From positions 1 through 52,002 of the forward strand of contig CAJOHG010000010.1 of assembly GCA_905234395.1 (NCBI GenBank): DNA of 52,002 bases, read 5' to 3'. This document shows, piece by piece, positions 7,913 to 15,632 of this stretch. The notes under the pieces were generated by a model. That model was not told the origin of the DNA, searched no databases, and was given only the letters and a program-made list of their open reading frames with translations. Every line of letters begins with the position of its first letter. Position 1 is the first letter of the stretch. The stretch is from an uncultured Selenomonadaceae bacterium (GTDB lineage Bacteria; Bacillota; Negativicutes; Selenomonadales; Selenomonadaceae). Position numbers and translations under genes: made by a program.

Positions 7913-9313
7913 TTGGATAAAGATTTAACATATGTAATTAAAATGCGCGACTGTTTCACGGCAGGCTACACCTTGCCGCAATATTGCATTGACAACGATA
8001 TAAAAAAGCCGCTCTTCGTTACAGAAGAAAAATTTTTGGCTTTTGCTTGGGAGATTCATATTCAATTCCACTATGATAAAAGAATGCCGGCAAAATTCAG
8101 TGTTTTCGATATACCGACTGTTAAGTTAAACTTTGCTGTTCATGCTATCGCTCCAAAATTAAAATGTGAAAATATTTCCGAGATAAACCCTGACGAATAC
8201 GACGCAATTATTTTACTCACTCTTTCTAAAAATGATTTTTCATCAGATAAAATAATTCCCCTCGACACGCTTACAAGATATTTTATTCGCAAAACCTACA
8301 CTGAAATTCCTTTGTTAAATTTTTTGCAACGTTATCCGCAAGTGAAATTGATTCAGACAAGCCATGTATTGATTAAAAGATATAAAGATGCCGCAGGCTT
8401 TAATAAACAGCTTAAGTCGCATATTTCCGTGAAAAAAAGACTTCTCAAAAACAAAAGCGGTAACGTTAAAACTCCTCTCGATAAATTTGGTTACACGAAT
8501 CAAGAAGTACTCGAAATTTTAGAATCTCCTGAAGTAATAACAAACTTTGACGGCTCAACCTTACAAAAAGACACCGATGAAATTTCTTTGCAACGAATTC
8601 ATGATGGGAAACGTGTTACTGCCTATCAACCGGAAAATTTCGTAAACAGGATTTTTTTCTTTGGCTCGTGTCATGATTATGGTATCAATGCGCCGTTCGA
8701 TAAGACGATTGAAAGTTACTTGCAAAAAATGTTGAACGAAAACAATTTGCCTTATCGCGTCGAAAACGAGAGTCAGCGTTATTTCACTCGCTATCAAGAT
8801 ATTTTTTACAACCTCAACAAACTTCAGCCTGCGCCCGGCGATATAATTTTTTTCTGGTATAATCATTTAGCGGTAAAATCTCTTCCATTCTTAGATTTGT
8901 CTGATGCTTTTAATCCACCGGTTGACTATAAAAAAATTTTTTGTTTTAGGGATCACGTAAGCGAACTCGGCTACAAAATATTAGCGGAAAAGTTTTTTGC
9001 CTTCTTGACGGAGAACAATTTCTTCCGCGAAGTATGCATAAATTATCCTGCCCCCCCCAATATATCACAGATATGGTATACCTCCGCAATTCGAAGCAGG
9101 CGGCGTAAAAAATTTCGTCAACGCGGAGCTGGAGCAATACAAACATACTTTGCGGGCGCGGAAAATTCCAATCGGAGCAATCGTCATGAATTGCAATCCG
9201 TTCACGCTCGGTCATCGCTATCTTGTCGAATATGCGGCGGCAAAAGTCGTCAAGCTGTATATTTTTGTCGTGGAAGAGGATCGGAGCGAATTTCCCTTTG
9301 CCGACAGATTTGA
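7913..9313 (+). CDS. SGNH-like / CitC-like two-domain protein, N-terminal part (frameshifted at a C8 tract)
   Basis: The gene starts with TTG 7913, 8 bases after GAGGAGG. About residues 245-375 look like an SGNH-type domain (FFFGSCHDYGINAPF as block I, then FRDHVSELGYKILAEKF near the end). Up to about residue 380 the frame is coding. After the run of eight C at 9051-9058 it enters a nonsense-like Arg-rich tail to 9313. With seven C the frame would join directly to the CitC-like domain that ends at 9743, giving a protein of about 610 residues. The base composition is more A+T-rich than the neighbours. Either this is a disrupted gene, a phase-variable gene or a sequencing error. Confidence 0.7.
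   Translation: MDKDLTYVIKMRDCFTAGYTLPQYCIDNDIKKPLFVTEEKFLAFAWEIHIQFHYDKRMPAKFSVFDIPTVKLNFAVHAIAPKLKCENISEINPDEYDAIILLTLSKNDFSSDKIIPLDTLTRYFIRKTYTEIPLLNFLQRYPQVKLIQTSHVLIKRYKDAAGFNKQLKSHISVKKRLLKNKSGNVKTPLDKFGYTNQEVLEILESPEVITNFDGSTLQKDTDEISLQRIHDGKRVTAYQPENFVNRIFFFGSCHDYGINAPFDKTIESYLQKMLNENNLPYRVENESQRYFTRYQDIFYNLNKLQPAPGDIIFFWYNHLAVKSLPFLDLSDAFNPPVDYKKIFCFRDHVSELGYKILAEKFFAFLTENNFFREVCINYPAPPNISQIWYTSAIRSRRRKKFRQRGAGAIQTYFAGAENSNRSNRHELQSVHARSSLSCRICGGKSRQAVYFCRGRGSERISLCRQI
9051..9058 (+). other. C8 homopolymer that shifts the reading frame
   Basis: Eight C follow GAATTATCCTG. With one C fewer the upstream frame reads NYPAPPIYHRYGIPPQFEAG, which runs on without a stop into the nucleotidyltransferase domain. 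The tract is thus the point of the frameshift. Confidence 0.8.
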
Positions 9314-9743
9314 ATTGGTCAAGCAGGGCGTCAAAGATTTTCCGAACGTCGAAGTCATTCCGAGCGGCAAGTTCATCATTTCGCAACAAACTTTCAGCGG
9401 CTACTTTAACAAGGCGTCGTTGCAGGACGTAACCGTTGATTCGAGCGAGGACGTTGAAATTTTCGGACAGGAGATCGCGCCGACTTTGGGAATCACCGTT
9501 CGATTTGCGGGCGAGGAACCTAAAGACAACGTCACGCGCCAATATAACGAGACGATGAAAAAAATTTTGCCGCGATATGGGATTGAGTTTCATGAAATTC
9601 CGCGCAAAGCTTTTGACGACGAGGTCATCAGCGCAAGCAGTGTCCGTGAGGCTCTAAAACGCGGCGACTTTGACAAAATAAAAAATCTCGTGCCCGAATC
9701 GACGTTAAGCTATCTTCGCAAACGACATTCAATCACGAGATGA
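9150..9743 (+). CDS. Citrate-lyase-ligase-like nucleotidyltransferase domain (C-terminal part of the frameshifted gene)
   Basis: The domain matches the C-terminal half of [citrate lyase] ligase CitC. GAIVMNCNPFTLGHRYLVE holds the HxGH-type nucleotidyl-binding motif, followed by VVEEDRSEFPF, SGKFIISQQTFSGYF and ISASSVREAL. The coding frame extends upstream, without a start, to the C8 tract at 9051, so TTG 9150 is only a formal start. No citrate lyase genes are nearby and the protein is fused to an SGNH-like domain. The substrate is therefore probably not the lyase; a surface-polysaccharide role is a guess. The 3' end is the first unit of a 138-base tandem repeat. Confidence 0.7.
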   Translation: MRARKIPIGAIVMNCNPFTLGHRYLVEYAAAKVVKLYIFVVEEDRSEFPFADRFELVKQGVKDFPNVEVIPSGKFIISQQTFSGYFNKASLQDVTVDSSEDVEIFGQEIAPTLGITVRFAGEEPKDNVTRQYNETMKKILPRYGIEFHEIPRKAFDDEVISASSVREALKRGDFDKIKNLVPESTLSYLRKRHSITR

Positions 9744-10010
9744 AAATTTTTCTGCGTCGAGTTTATCAGTACAAGCATTGTTCGAGAGGCTCTAAAACGC
9801 GGCGACTTTGGCAAAATAAAAAATCTCGTGCCCGAATCGACGTTAAGCTATCTTCGCAAACGACATTCAATCACGAGATGAAAATTTTTCTGCGTCGAGT
9901 TTATCAGTGCAAGTTACGTTCGCCAAGCTCTCAAAACAGCTCGTGCTCGAATCGATGTTAAACTATCTGCGCGGGTGACATTCAATCACGAAATGAAAAA
10001 TTCTCTGCGG
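9625..10010 (+). repeat. 138-base tandem repeat, three copies, of the 3' end of the CitC-like gene
   Basis: Unit 1 (9625-9762) carries the last 38 codons and the stop codon of the gene plus 20 bases downstream. Unit 2 (9763-9900) is nearly identical. Unit 3 (9901 to about 10010) is shortened and diverged. The period is 138 bases, so the frame (46 codons) is conserved, but the stop codon in unit 1 keeps units 2 and 3 outside the gene. Apart from these remnants and the terminator, the 303 bases from 9744 to 10046 hold no gene. Confidence 0.85.
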
Positions 10011-10031
10011 AACCTTCGGGTTCTGTTTTTT
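10009..10031 (+). terminator. Rho-independent terminator with a TTCG tetraloop
   Basis: GGAACC (10009-10014), loop TTCG and GGTTCT (10019-10024) are followed by GTTTTTTA. It ends the transcript of the permease/CitC-like region and faces the convergent htpX. Confidence 0.6.
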
Positions 10032-10046
10032 ATTGCGCAAAATTTT

Positions 10047-10913
10047 TCAACGGAGCAAATGCATATCGCGAGCCTGTTCGCGCAAATGTGCAATTCTGTC
10101 GGAAGTGTCAGGGTGCGTCGAAAATAAATTCTTCAAAGCTTTTTTCGAGTTCTCCAACGGATTGATGATGAACATGTGCGCAGTAGCAGTCCCGGCTTGA
10201 GACATCGGCGCGGAATGTTGAGCGTAATATTCAATTTTTTCAAGCGCATCGGCAAGATACATCGGGTTGCCGCAAATTTCTCCGCCCGTTTTATCAGCGT
10301 CATATTCGCGCGAACGAGAGACCGCCAGTTGAATCAGCATGGCAGCAATCGGCGCAACAATCACCGTCGCGAGAAAGCCGATAATCCCGCCGTTGTCGTC
10401 GTCGGAACGCGTGCCGAAAATCGCGCCCCATTGAACAATGTCGGCGACGAGAGAAATTACACCCGCCATTGACGCGGCAATCGTCCCGATTAAAATATCG
10501 CGGTGTTTGACGTGCGCCAATTCGTGACCCAAGACGCCGGAAATTTCGTTGTAGTCGAGAACTTTCATTAAGCCGGTCGTGACAGCAACAGCTGCATGTT
10601 CAGGATTTCTGCCGGTCGCGAAGGCATTCGGAACGTCGGTATCAATGACATAAACGCGAGGCATCGGCAATTCGGCATTCTTAGCCAACGTCTTGACAAT
10701 GCTGTAAATTTGCGGCGCGTCGGACTCGGAAACTTCGCGGGCGTCGTAACTTTTGAGAACAATCGAATCGCTGAACCAATAGCTTGCAAAATTCATGCCG
10801 ATAGCAATCACGAGCATAATCATCGCGCCGGTTGAATCGCCAATCGCTCCGCCAATCGCAACCATCAAGCCCGTCAGCATCGCCATTAAAAGCACAGTCT
10901 TGAAAATGTTCAT
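10047..10913 (-). CDS. htpX: HtpX-type M48 membrane zinc metalloprotease
   Basis: HtpX is an inner-membrane protease for quality control of membrane proteins. About 288 residues. Two N-terminal hydrophobic segments (about 5-45) are followed by the zinc-binding HExxH motif in GHELAHVKH (about residue 138). Two further hydrophobic segments follow, then the third ligand Glu in SRSREYDADKTG. The C-terminal FSTHPDTSDRIAHL motif is typical. ATG 10913 lies 7 bases after GGAGG; a TTG two codons upstream would be too close. The gene is convergent with the preceding plus-strand gene. Confidence 0.93.
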   Translation of the reverse strand: MNIFKTVLLMAMLTGLMVAIGGAIGDSTGAMIMLVIAIGMNFASYWFSDSIVLKSYDAREVSESDAPQIYSIVKTLAKNAELPMPRVYVIDTDVPNAFATGRNPEHAAVAVTTGLMKVLDYNEISGVLGHELAHVKHRDILIGTIAASMAGVISLVADIVQWGAIFGTRSDDDNGGIIGFLATVIVAPIAAMLIQLAVSRSREYDADKTGGEICGNPMYLADALEKIEYYAQHSAPMSQAGTATAHMFIINPLENSKKALKNLFSTHPDTSDRIAHLREQARDMHLLR

Positions 10914-10930
10914 GGTCAAACCTCCAATTC

Positions 10931-11449
10931 AATTTCTAATCGTCAAAAATTCTCCGTCGTCGAAAGTCACGGCGTCGGTCGTGATATCAACAATTCGTCG
11001 TCCTAAAATTTCATCGCCGATTGTCAAGAAGAGCGTTTCCTTGTCGCGAAGAATCATTGCCGTTTTGACGTTGCCGCTAATCGCCGTGCCCGTGAGGAAA
11101 ATTAATTTCTGATTGTCAAAATTTCTCCGTCGTCGAAAGTCACGGCGTCGGTCGTGATATCAACAATTCGTCGTCCGTCAATTTCATCGCCGATTGTCAA
11201 AAAGAGCGTTTCCTTGTCGCGAAGAATCATTGCCGTTTTGACGTTGCCGCTAATCGCCGTGCCCGTGAGAAAAATTAATTTCTGATTGTCAAAATTTCTC
11301 CGTCGTCGAAAGTCACGGCGTCGGTCGTGATATCAACGATTCGTCGTCCGTCAATTTCATCGCCGATTGTCAAGAAGAGCGTTTCCTTGTCGCGAAGAAT
11401 CATTGCCGTTTTGACGTTGCCGCTAATCGCCGTGCCCGTGAGGAAAATT
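10931..11449 (-). repeat. 173-base tandem repeat, three copies, of the 3' end of the PilP/GspC-like gene
   Basis: Units begin at about 10931, 11104 and 11277. The third (11277-11449) is the real 3' end of the gene on the minus strand. The other two are near-identical copies that follow its stop codon at 11275-11277, right at the junction. The period is 173 bases, not a multiple of three. The junction lies at an A/T-rich word (AAAATTTT-like) also present inside the gene, fitting duplication through short homology. The region 10914-11274 between htpX and the gene holds only these copies. Confidence 0.9.
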
Positions 11450-11853
11450 TTTTCGCGCGGTTTAGGTTGAACGTTTTGTTGCGGCGCAATGGTCGGTTGC
11501 GGCGGAATTTCAATCGGCGGAATGTTTTCAATCGGTGCGACGACTTTTGGCGGCGGCTCCAATTTTTTTCGTCCGGCGAACGGATCTGCAACGATTAACG
11601 CGTCGGGATTTGCACCCGGTACAATTTTAACGCCGTCGGAATTTTTTTCGACGTTCAAGACTTTGACGGGCAAATCATTCGTGACAGGCGGAGCTTCGGC
11701 AATCGGCGTGCTTAGGTCAATTTCTTCGCCGCGAGAGCTGTCATCAAAAATTATCGCGAATACTGCGACGGCAATCATTGCCGCGACGCGCAATTTATTC
11801 TGTTTAATCTCGTCAAGTTCGCGTTGCCAAAATTTTTTCAGCTCGTCAAACAT
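11275..11853 (-). CDS. Bitopic inner-membrane protein with a C-terminal PilP/GspC-like domain
   Basis: 192 residues. One transmembrane segment (about residues 22-37) follows a short charged cytoplasmic end. Next comes a long Pro-rich linker (IPPIEIPPQPTIAPQQ, about 110-130) and a C-terminal beta domain with the pattern LTGTAISGNVKTAMI...LTIGDEIDGRRIVDI, as in PilP and the HR domain of GspC. Those proteins link inner-membrane pilus or secretion platforms to the outer membrane. No other pilus gene is in the window, so the role is inferred from architecture only. Its C-terminal domain has been duplicated twice downstream as untranslated remnants. Confidence 0.6.
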   Translation of the reverse strand: MFDELKKFWQRELDEIKQNKLRVAAMIAVAVFAIIFDDSSRGEEIDLSTPIAEAPPVTNDLPVKVLNVEKNSDGVKIVPGANPDALIVADPFAGRKKLEPPPKVVAPIENIPPIEIPPQPTIAPQQNVQPKPREKIFLTGTAISGNVKTAMILRDKETLFLTIGDEIDGRRIVDITTDAVTFDDGEILTIRN

Positions 11854-11998
11854 AATACGTCTCCAAAAAATTTTTGTTACTCGTTAATCTAACATACGCC
11901 CGCGCAGTTTTCAACCGCGAAAAATTTTCGTCGCCGCGTAGACTTTTGAGCGGTTTCGATTTAAACTTTGCACAGAATTTAGGAAGGGAAGATGTAAT

Positions 11999-13591
11999 TT
12001 GTTCAACAAAAAAATTTCACGCAGAGACTTTATAAAAATGACTTCGATGACGGCTTTGGCATTTGCCGCGACAAATTTTTTCGATGACAATTTCGCCGCC
12101 GCAAATAAAATCTGCACCGCAAAGACGCGCTACGGCACATTCAACGGTTTCATCAGCAAAGGCGTTAAAACTTGGCTGGGCATTCCCTACGCTAAACCGC
12201 CCGTCGAAAATTTGCGTTGGCGTGCTCCGGAAAAATTGCCTCCGACCGATAAAATCTTCGACGCAAAAAAATTCGGACTCTCTCCGATTCAAGACCGCGA
12301 TCCCGTCGAGCCCGCATCGCTTTTGCCGCAAGGTGAAGATTGCTTGACGCTCAACATTTGGGCGCGAAATTTTGACGGTCACAAGCCCGTTATGGTTTTC
12401 ATTCCCGGCGGCGGCTTCATCAGCGGCGGAAGTGGCGACCCGCTTTATAACGGCGCAAAACTCGCGGCGGCTCATGATGTCGTTGTCGTCACGATTAATT
12501 ATCGGCTCAACGTCTTCGGCTTCATGAATTTTGCGGCGATTGATTCTGACTTTGACGGCACCGGTTATTTGGGCATTCAAGATCAAATCGCGGCTTTAGC
12601 GTGGATTAAAGAGAACGTCGAAAATTTTGGCGGAGATCCCGATAACGTCACTGTTTTTGGCGAAAGTGCCGGCTCAATTTCCACGTTGCTGCTCATGGTC
12701 ACGCCTGCTGCCAAAGGTCTGTTTCACAAGGCGATTGCGCAGTCCGGGCATTTGGGATTTTATCACACCGCCGAATATTCCGCGCGACTTGCCGAAGAGT
12801 TCATGGAGATTGGCGGTTACAAAAACATGAGCGAGCTTTTGAATAAACCTGCCGCCGAATTGGAGCAAACGTATGAAAAACTTTACAGGCGTCACGGAAT
12901 TTTGTCGGAGATGGATTATCTGCCGACGTGCGACGGAAAATTTTTGCCCGAACATCCGTTCTTCGACTTGAAAGTTGGTGCGGCGCGCGACATAAAACTT
13001 TTGACGGGCACCACGGCGGCGGAGTATCGTTATTGGCTTTTGTACTACAGCGACATGCTTGACGATATGGCGGAATTTCACACGGCAATAACGCGCAGTT
13101 TTTATGAGAATGAATTTGTGGCGAGCGAAAAATTTTATCGGACGTGGCAGAAAAATCACGAAGACATTGCCGAGGACGTTCGCTATCTTGAATTCGCGAA
13201 TCAGATTGATTGGCGCGTGGGACAGGAATTGGCGGCGGAATATCAATCTGCCTTCAACGACGTGTATTTTTATCTGTTCAGTCAATCGGCGTCCGTCAAG
13301 AATTTGGGCTCGTGTCACGCGGTGGATTTGCCGTTCGTCTTCAACAATCCAAGCCCGGACATTGAAACCAAACCGTCGGCTAAATTGGTTAAGCAAGTTC
13401 AAACGACGTGGACGACCTTCGCGGCGACCGGCAATCCAAACAACGCTTTGATACCGCAATGGAAAAAATACGGCGTCGACGACCGCGAGACTATGGAGAT
13501 AAATTCTTCGGCGTGGACTTGTCATAAAGATTTGAACGTGCAAAATTTGAACGAACTGCGCGGCGTCTACGAAGACTATTTGCTTGATTGA
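11999..13591 (+). CDS. Exported carboxylesterase (type B, alpha/beta hydrolase)
   Basis: 530 residues, the usual length of type B carboxylesterases. The N-terminus SRRDFIKMTSMTALAFAA is a twin-arginine-type signal, which supports TTG 11999 as start (GGAAGGGAAG upstream). Visible are the oxyanion-hole motif GGGFISGGS, the nucleophile elbow GESAGS (about residues 221-226), and the catalytic His in GSCHAVDLPFVF. The substrate is unknown; such enzymes often act on feruloyl, acetyl or other plant-derived esters. The next genes are not functionally related. Confidence 0.88.
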   Translation: MFNKKISRRDFIKMTSMTALAFAATNFFDDNFAAANKICTAKTRYGTFNGFISKGVKTWLGIPYAKPPVENLRWRAPEKLPPTDKIFDAKKFGLSPIQDRDPVEPASLLPQGEDCLTLNIWARNFDGHKPVMVFIPGGGFISGGSGDPLYNGAKLAAAHDVVVVTINYRLNVFGFMNFAAIDSDFDGTGYLGIQDQIAALAWIKENVENFGGDPDNVTVFGESAGSISTLLLMVTPAAKGLFHKAIAQSGHLGFYHTAEYSARLAEEFMEIGGYKNMSELLNKPAAELEQTYEKLYRRHGILSEMDYLPTCDGKFLPEHPFFDLKVGAARDIKLLTGTTAAEYRYWLLYYSDMLDDMAEFHTAITRSFYENEFVASEKFYRTWQKNHEDIAEDVRYLEFANQIDWRVGQELAAEYQSAFNDVYFYLFSQSASVKNLGSCHAVDLPFVFNNPSPDIETKPSAKLVKQVQTTWTTFAATGNPNNALIPQWKKYGVDDRETMEINSSAWTCHKDLNVQNLNELRGVYEDYLLD

Positions 13592-13677
13592 CGGCAAAAT
13601 TTGAGGAGGCTTGAAATTATTTTTTGCCGCGTGGTTCAAAGCGTTCAAGATGTGATTCGGAAAGGAGTTTGATTGAC

Positions 13678-14154
13678 ATGAAAAGGTTTATCGCACTCGT
13701 CGTGATGCTTTGCGCCGTGATGATTTCGTCGACGGCTTCGGCAGAGGCTGATTGGATTAAAGTCGGCTCAGATAAATACATCACCGTTTGGCTAGATAGT
13801 AACTCCATTAGTCTCGATCGCAATTACTATACAAACTATATCATTCGTGCATCTGTTAAAATCGTATACACCGATGAAGGGCGACAACGCGAAATTGAAA
13901 GATATCGTTCAAATGGTAAACCGTTGCCAAAAGAAATTTATAATCTTTCACACGATATAGATTTATTTTGTTTTAAGGATGCCACGGATAGCATTAAATG
14001 TTTTGATTGTTTAAAGCAAGTTTCTTACACTCACAATGGAGCTACAATCCCTGATATGAGTTTTTCTCGTCGTAAACCAAAATGGACTATCATTTTACCC
14101 GATACCATTATTGAAAAAATTTTTGATTCGATTATCACACGAATTTCAAAATAA
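13678..14154 (+). CDS. Small secreted protein, possibly adhesin-E-like
   Basis: 158 residues. It starts at ATG 13678, after AAAGGAG, with a clear Sec signal peptide (residues 1-22, cleavage near ASA). The mature protein begins DWIKVGSDKYITVWLDSNSI, a pattern like the surface-adhesin E type beta-barrel domain found in Negativicutes (W...g...yyvD..Si). Three Cys (FCFKD...CFDCLK) lie in the second half. The mature region is much more A+T-rich than the flanking genes, which suggests a recent origin or a different selection regime. The function is unknown. Confidence 0.65.
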   Translation: MKRFIALVVMLCAVMISSTASAEADWIKVGSDKYITVWLDSNSISLDRNYYTNYIIRASVKIVYTDEGRQREIERYRSNGKPLPKEIYNLSHDIDLFCFKDATDSIKCFDCLKQVSYTHNGATIPDMSFSRRKPKWTIILPDTIIEKIFDSIITRISK

Positions 14155-14184
14155 ATATGAACAAACCTTGAGGAGGTCAACACT

Positions 14185-15201
14185 TTGGTAAAGGTCAGCG
14201 TAATCGGTGCGACGGGCTACGCGGGCGCGGAACTCTTGTCGATTTTGATTAGGCACCCGCAAGCTCAAATCGCGCACATCACATCGGAAAGTCACACCGG
14301 CAAAAAAATTTCGGAACTGTATCCGCACCTGCGCGGACTGTGCTATTTAACGCTTGAATCATTGGCGGACATTGAATCAATCGGCGCAGACAGCGATTTT
14401 ATTTTCATCGCACTGCCGCACGGTCACGCAATGGACGCAGGACTTAAACTCGACAAGTTGCCGGTGCGAATCATTGATTTAGGCGCGGATTATCGTTTCA
14501 GCGACACCGACGTTTACGAGGCGTGGTACAAAGTTCCGCACAAACATAAAGACGCGCACAGAGTTTACGGGCTGGCGGAAATTTATCGCAATCAAATTCG
14601 TGACGCAAAAATTATCGGCAACGCGGGCTGTTTCACGACGGCGCTTGTCAAACATCACCTTGTTGACGCGAATTCAATCATTGTCGATGCGGCAAGCGGT
14701 GTTTCGGGCGCAGGCAGAGGCTTAAAACTCGGCAACCACTTCGCCGAACTTTACGACAACTTCAAGGCTTACAACGTAGCTCATCATCGTCACACGCCCG
14801 AAATCGAACAGGCTCTCAAAGATTTGGGCGGCGAAGAAATTATCATAAATTTCACTCCGCATTTGGTGCCGATGTCGCGCGGAATTTTGGCAACGTGTTA
14901 TGCCACGCTTAAAGAAAATGTCAGCGGTGAAATGGTCGACGCCACATTCCATAAAATGTACGGCGGTGAAAAATTTATTCGTCTGCTCGGTCGCGACGCT
15001 TATCCCGAAACGAAATTTGTTCGCGGTTCAAATTATTGCGATCTCGGTTGGCACATTGACGAACGCACGCACCGCGTTATAATCCTTTCCGCGATTGACA
15101 ATCTAGTCAAAGGTGCGGCAGGGCAAGCCGTTCAGAACTTCAACATTGCTGCCGGCTTTTACGAAAGTATTGCGCTCGATGTTGTCCCGTTTTATCCGTA
15201 A
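14185..15201 (+). CDS. argC: N-acetyl-gamma-glutamyl-phosphate reductase ArgC
   Basis: ArgC reduces N-acetylglutamyl phosphate to the semialdehyde in arginine synthesis. 338 residues. The Rossmann start VSVIGATGYAGAELL and the block HGHAMDAGLKL are typical. The active-site Cys lies in IGNAGCFTTAL (about residue 147; most relatives read NPGC), and the HHRHTPEIEQAL and PHLVPMSRGI motifs are conserved. TTG 14185 follows GAGGAGG by 8 bases. argJ lies apart at 33834 on the other strand, so the arginine genes are dispersed. Confidence 0.96.
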   Translation: MVKVSVIGATGYAGAELLSILIRHPQAQIAHITSESHTGKKISELYPHLRGLCYLTLESLADIESIGADSDFIFIALPHGHAMDAGLKLDKLPVRIIDLGADYRFSDTDVYEAWYKVPHKHKDAHRVYGLAEIYRNQIRDAKIIGNAGCFTTALVKHHLVDANSIIVDAASGVSGAGRGLKLGNHFAELYDNFKAYNVAHHRHTPEIEQALKDLGGEEIIINFTPHLVPMSRGILATCYATLKENVSGEMVDATFHKMYGGEKFIRLLGRDAYPETKFVRGSNYCDLGWHIDERTHRVIILSAIDNLVKGAAGQAVQNFNIAAGFYESIALDVVPFYP

Positions 15202-15262
15202 AAAATTTTCAGAGACTCGGCGGCTCCGATTAAGACAGTCGACACAAAAGGAGATGATAAAA

Positions 15263-15625
15263 ATGACCGAACAGGAAAAATTTAATGCCGAAGTGCAGAT
15301 GCGCTTGACAAAGCAGGACGCTAAGTTTGAACTTTTTATGAATGAATTGAAGCAACAGCGCGAAGACATGCGCCGTGCGCAAGAAAGACATGATGCCGAC
15401 ATGAAAGAGATGCGTCAAAAGCATGATGCCGATATGAAGGAATTGCGCGAAGACATCAAGGGAACACTCCGACACATTCAAGGCTTGACGATAGCGGCAA
15501 TGGTCGGGATTGTGGCAATAGCGGGCGCAACGTGGGCTTTTATGTGGTCGTCGACGAGAGCAACCTTGCCGCCGACACCGCCTGCGCAATCAACTCAAAT
15601 TGACCAATCGCGGGATAGTCCTTAA
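15263..15625 (+). CDS. Small coiled-coil membrane protein of unknown function
   Basis: 120 residues. The first 75 are highly charged with heptad-like repeats and two related segments (RHDADMKEMRQ and KHDADMKELRE), suggesting a coiled coil. A single hydrophobic segment follows (about 78-98, LTIAAMVGIVAIAGATWAFM), then a Pro/Thr-rich tail. ATG 15263 is 9 bases after AAAGGAG. The layout suggests a tail-anchored scaffold or oligomer. The gene ends 8 bases before the convergent uvrC. Confidence 0.65.
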   Translation: MTEQEKFNAEVQMRLTKQDAKFELFMNELKQQREDMRRAQERHDADMKEMRQKHDADMKELREDIKGTLRHIQGLTIAAMVGIVAIAGATWAFMWSSTRATLPPTPPAQSTQIDQSRDSP

Positions 15626-15632
15626 TCATTGC

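Noticed and set aside
9150..9743. A true citrate lyase ligase (citC)
   Set aside because: No citDEF genes are present and the domain is fused to an SGNH-like part, so the symbol was not used.
13592..13629. CGGCAAAA/TTTTGCCG stem after the carboxylesterase gene as a terminator
   Set aside because: The loop of 22 bases is long and no T-run follows, so it may be chance in an A/T-rich region.
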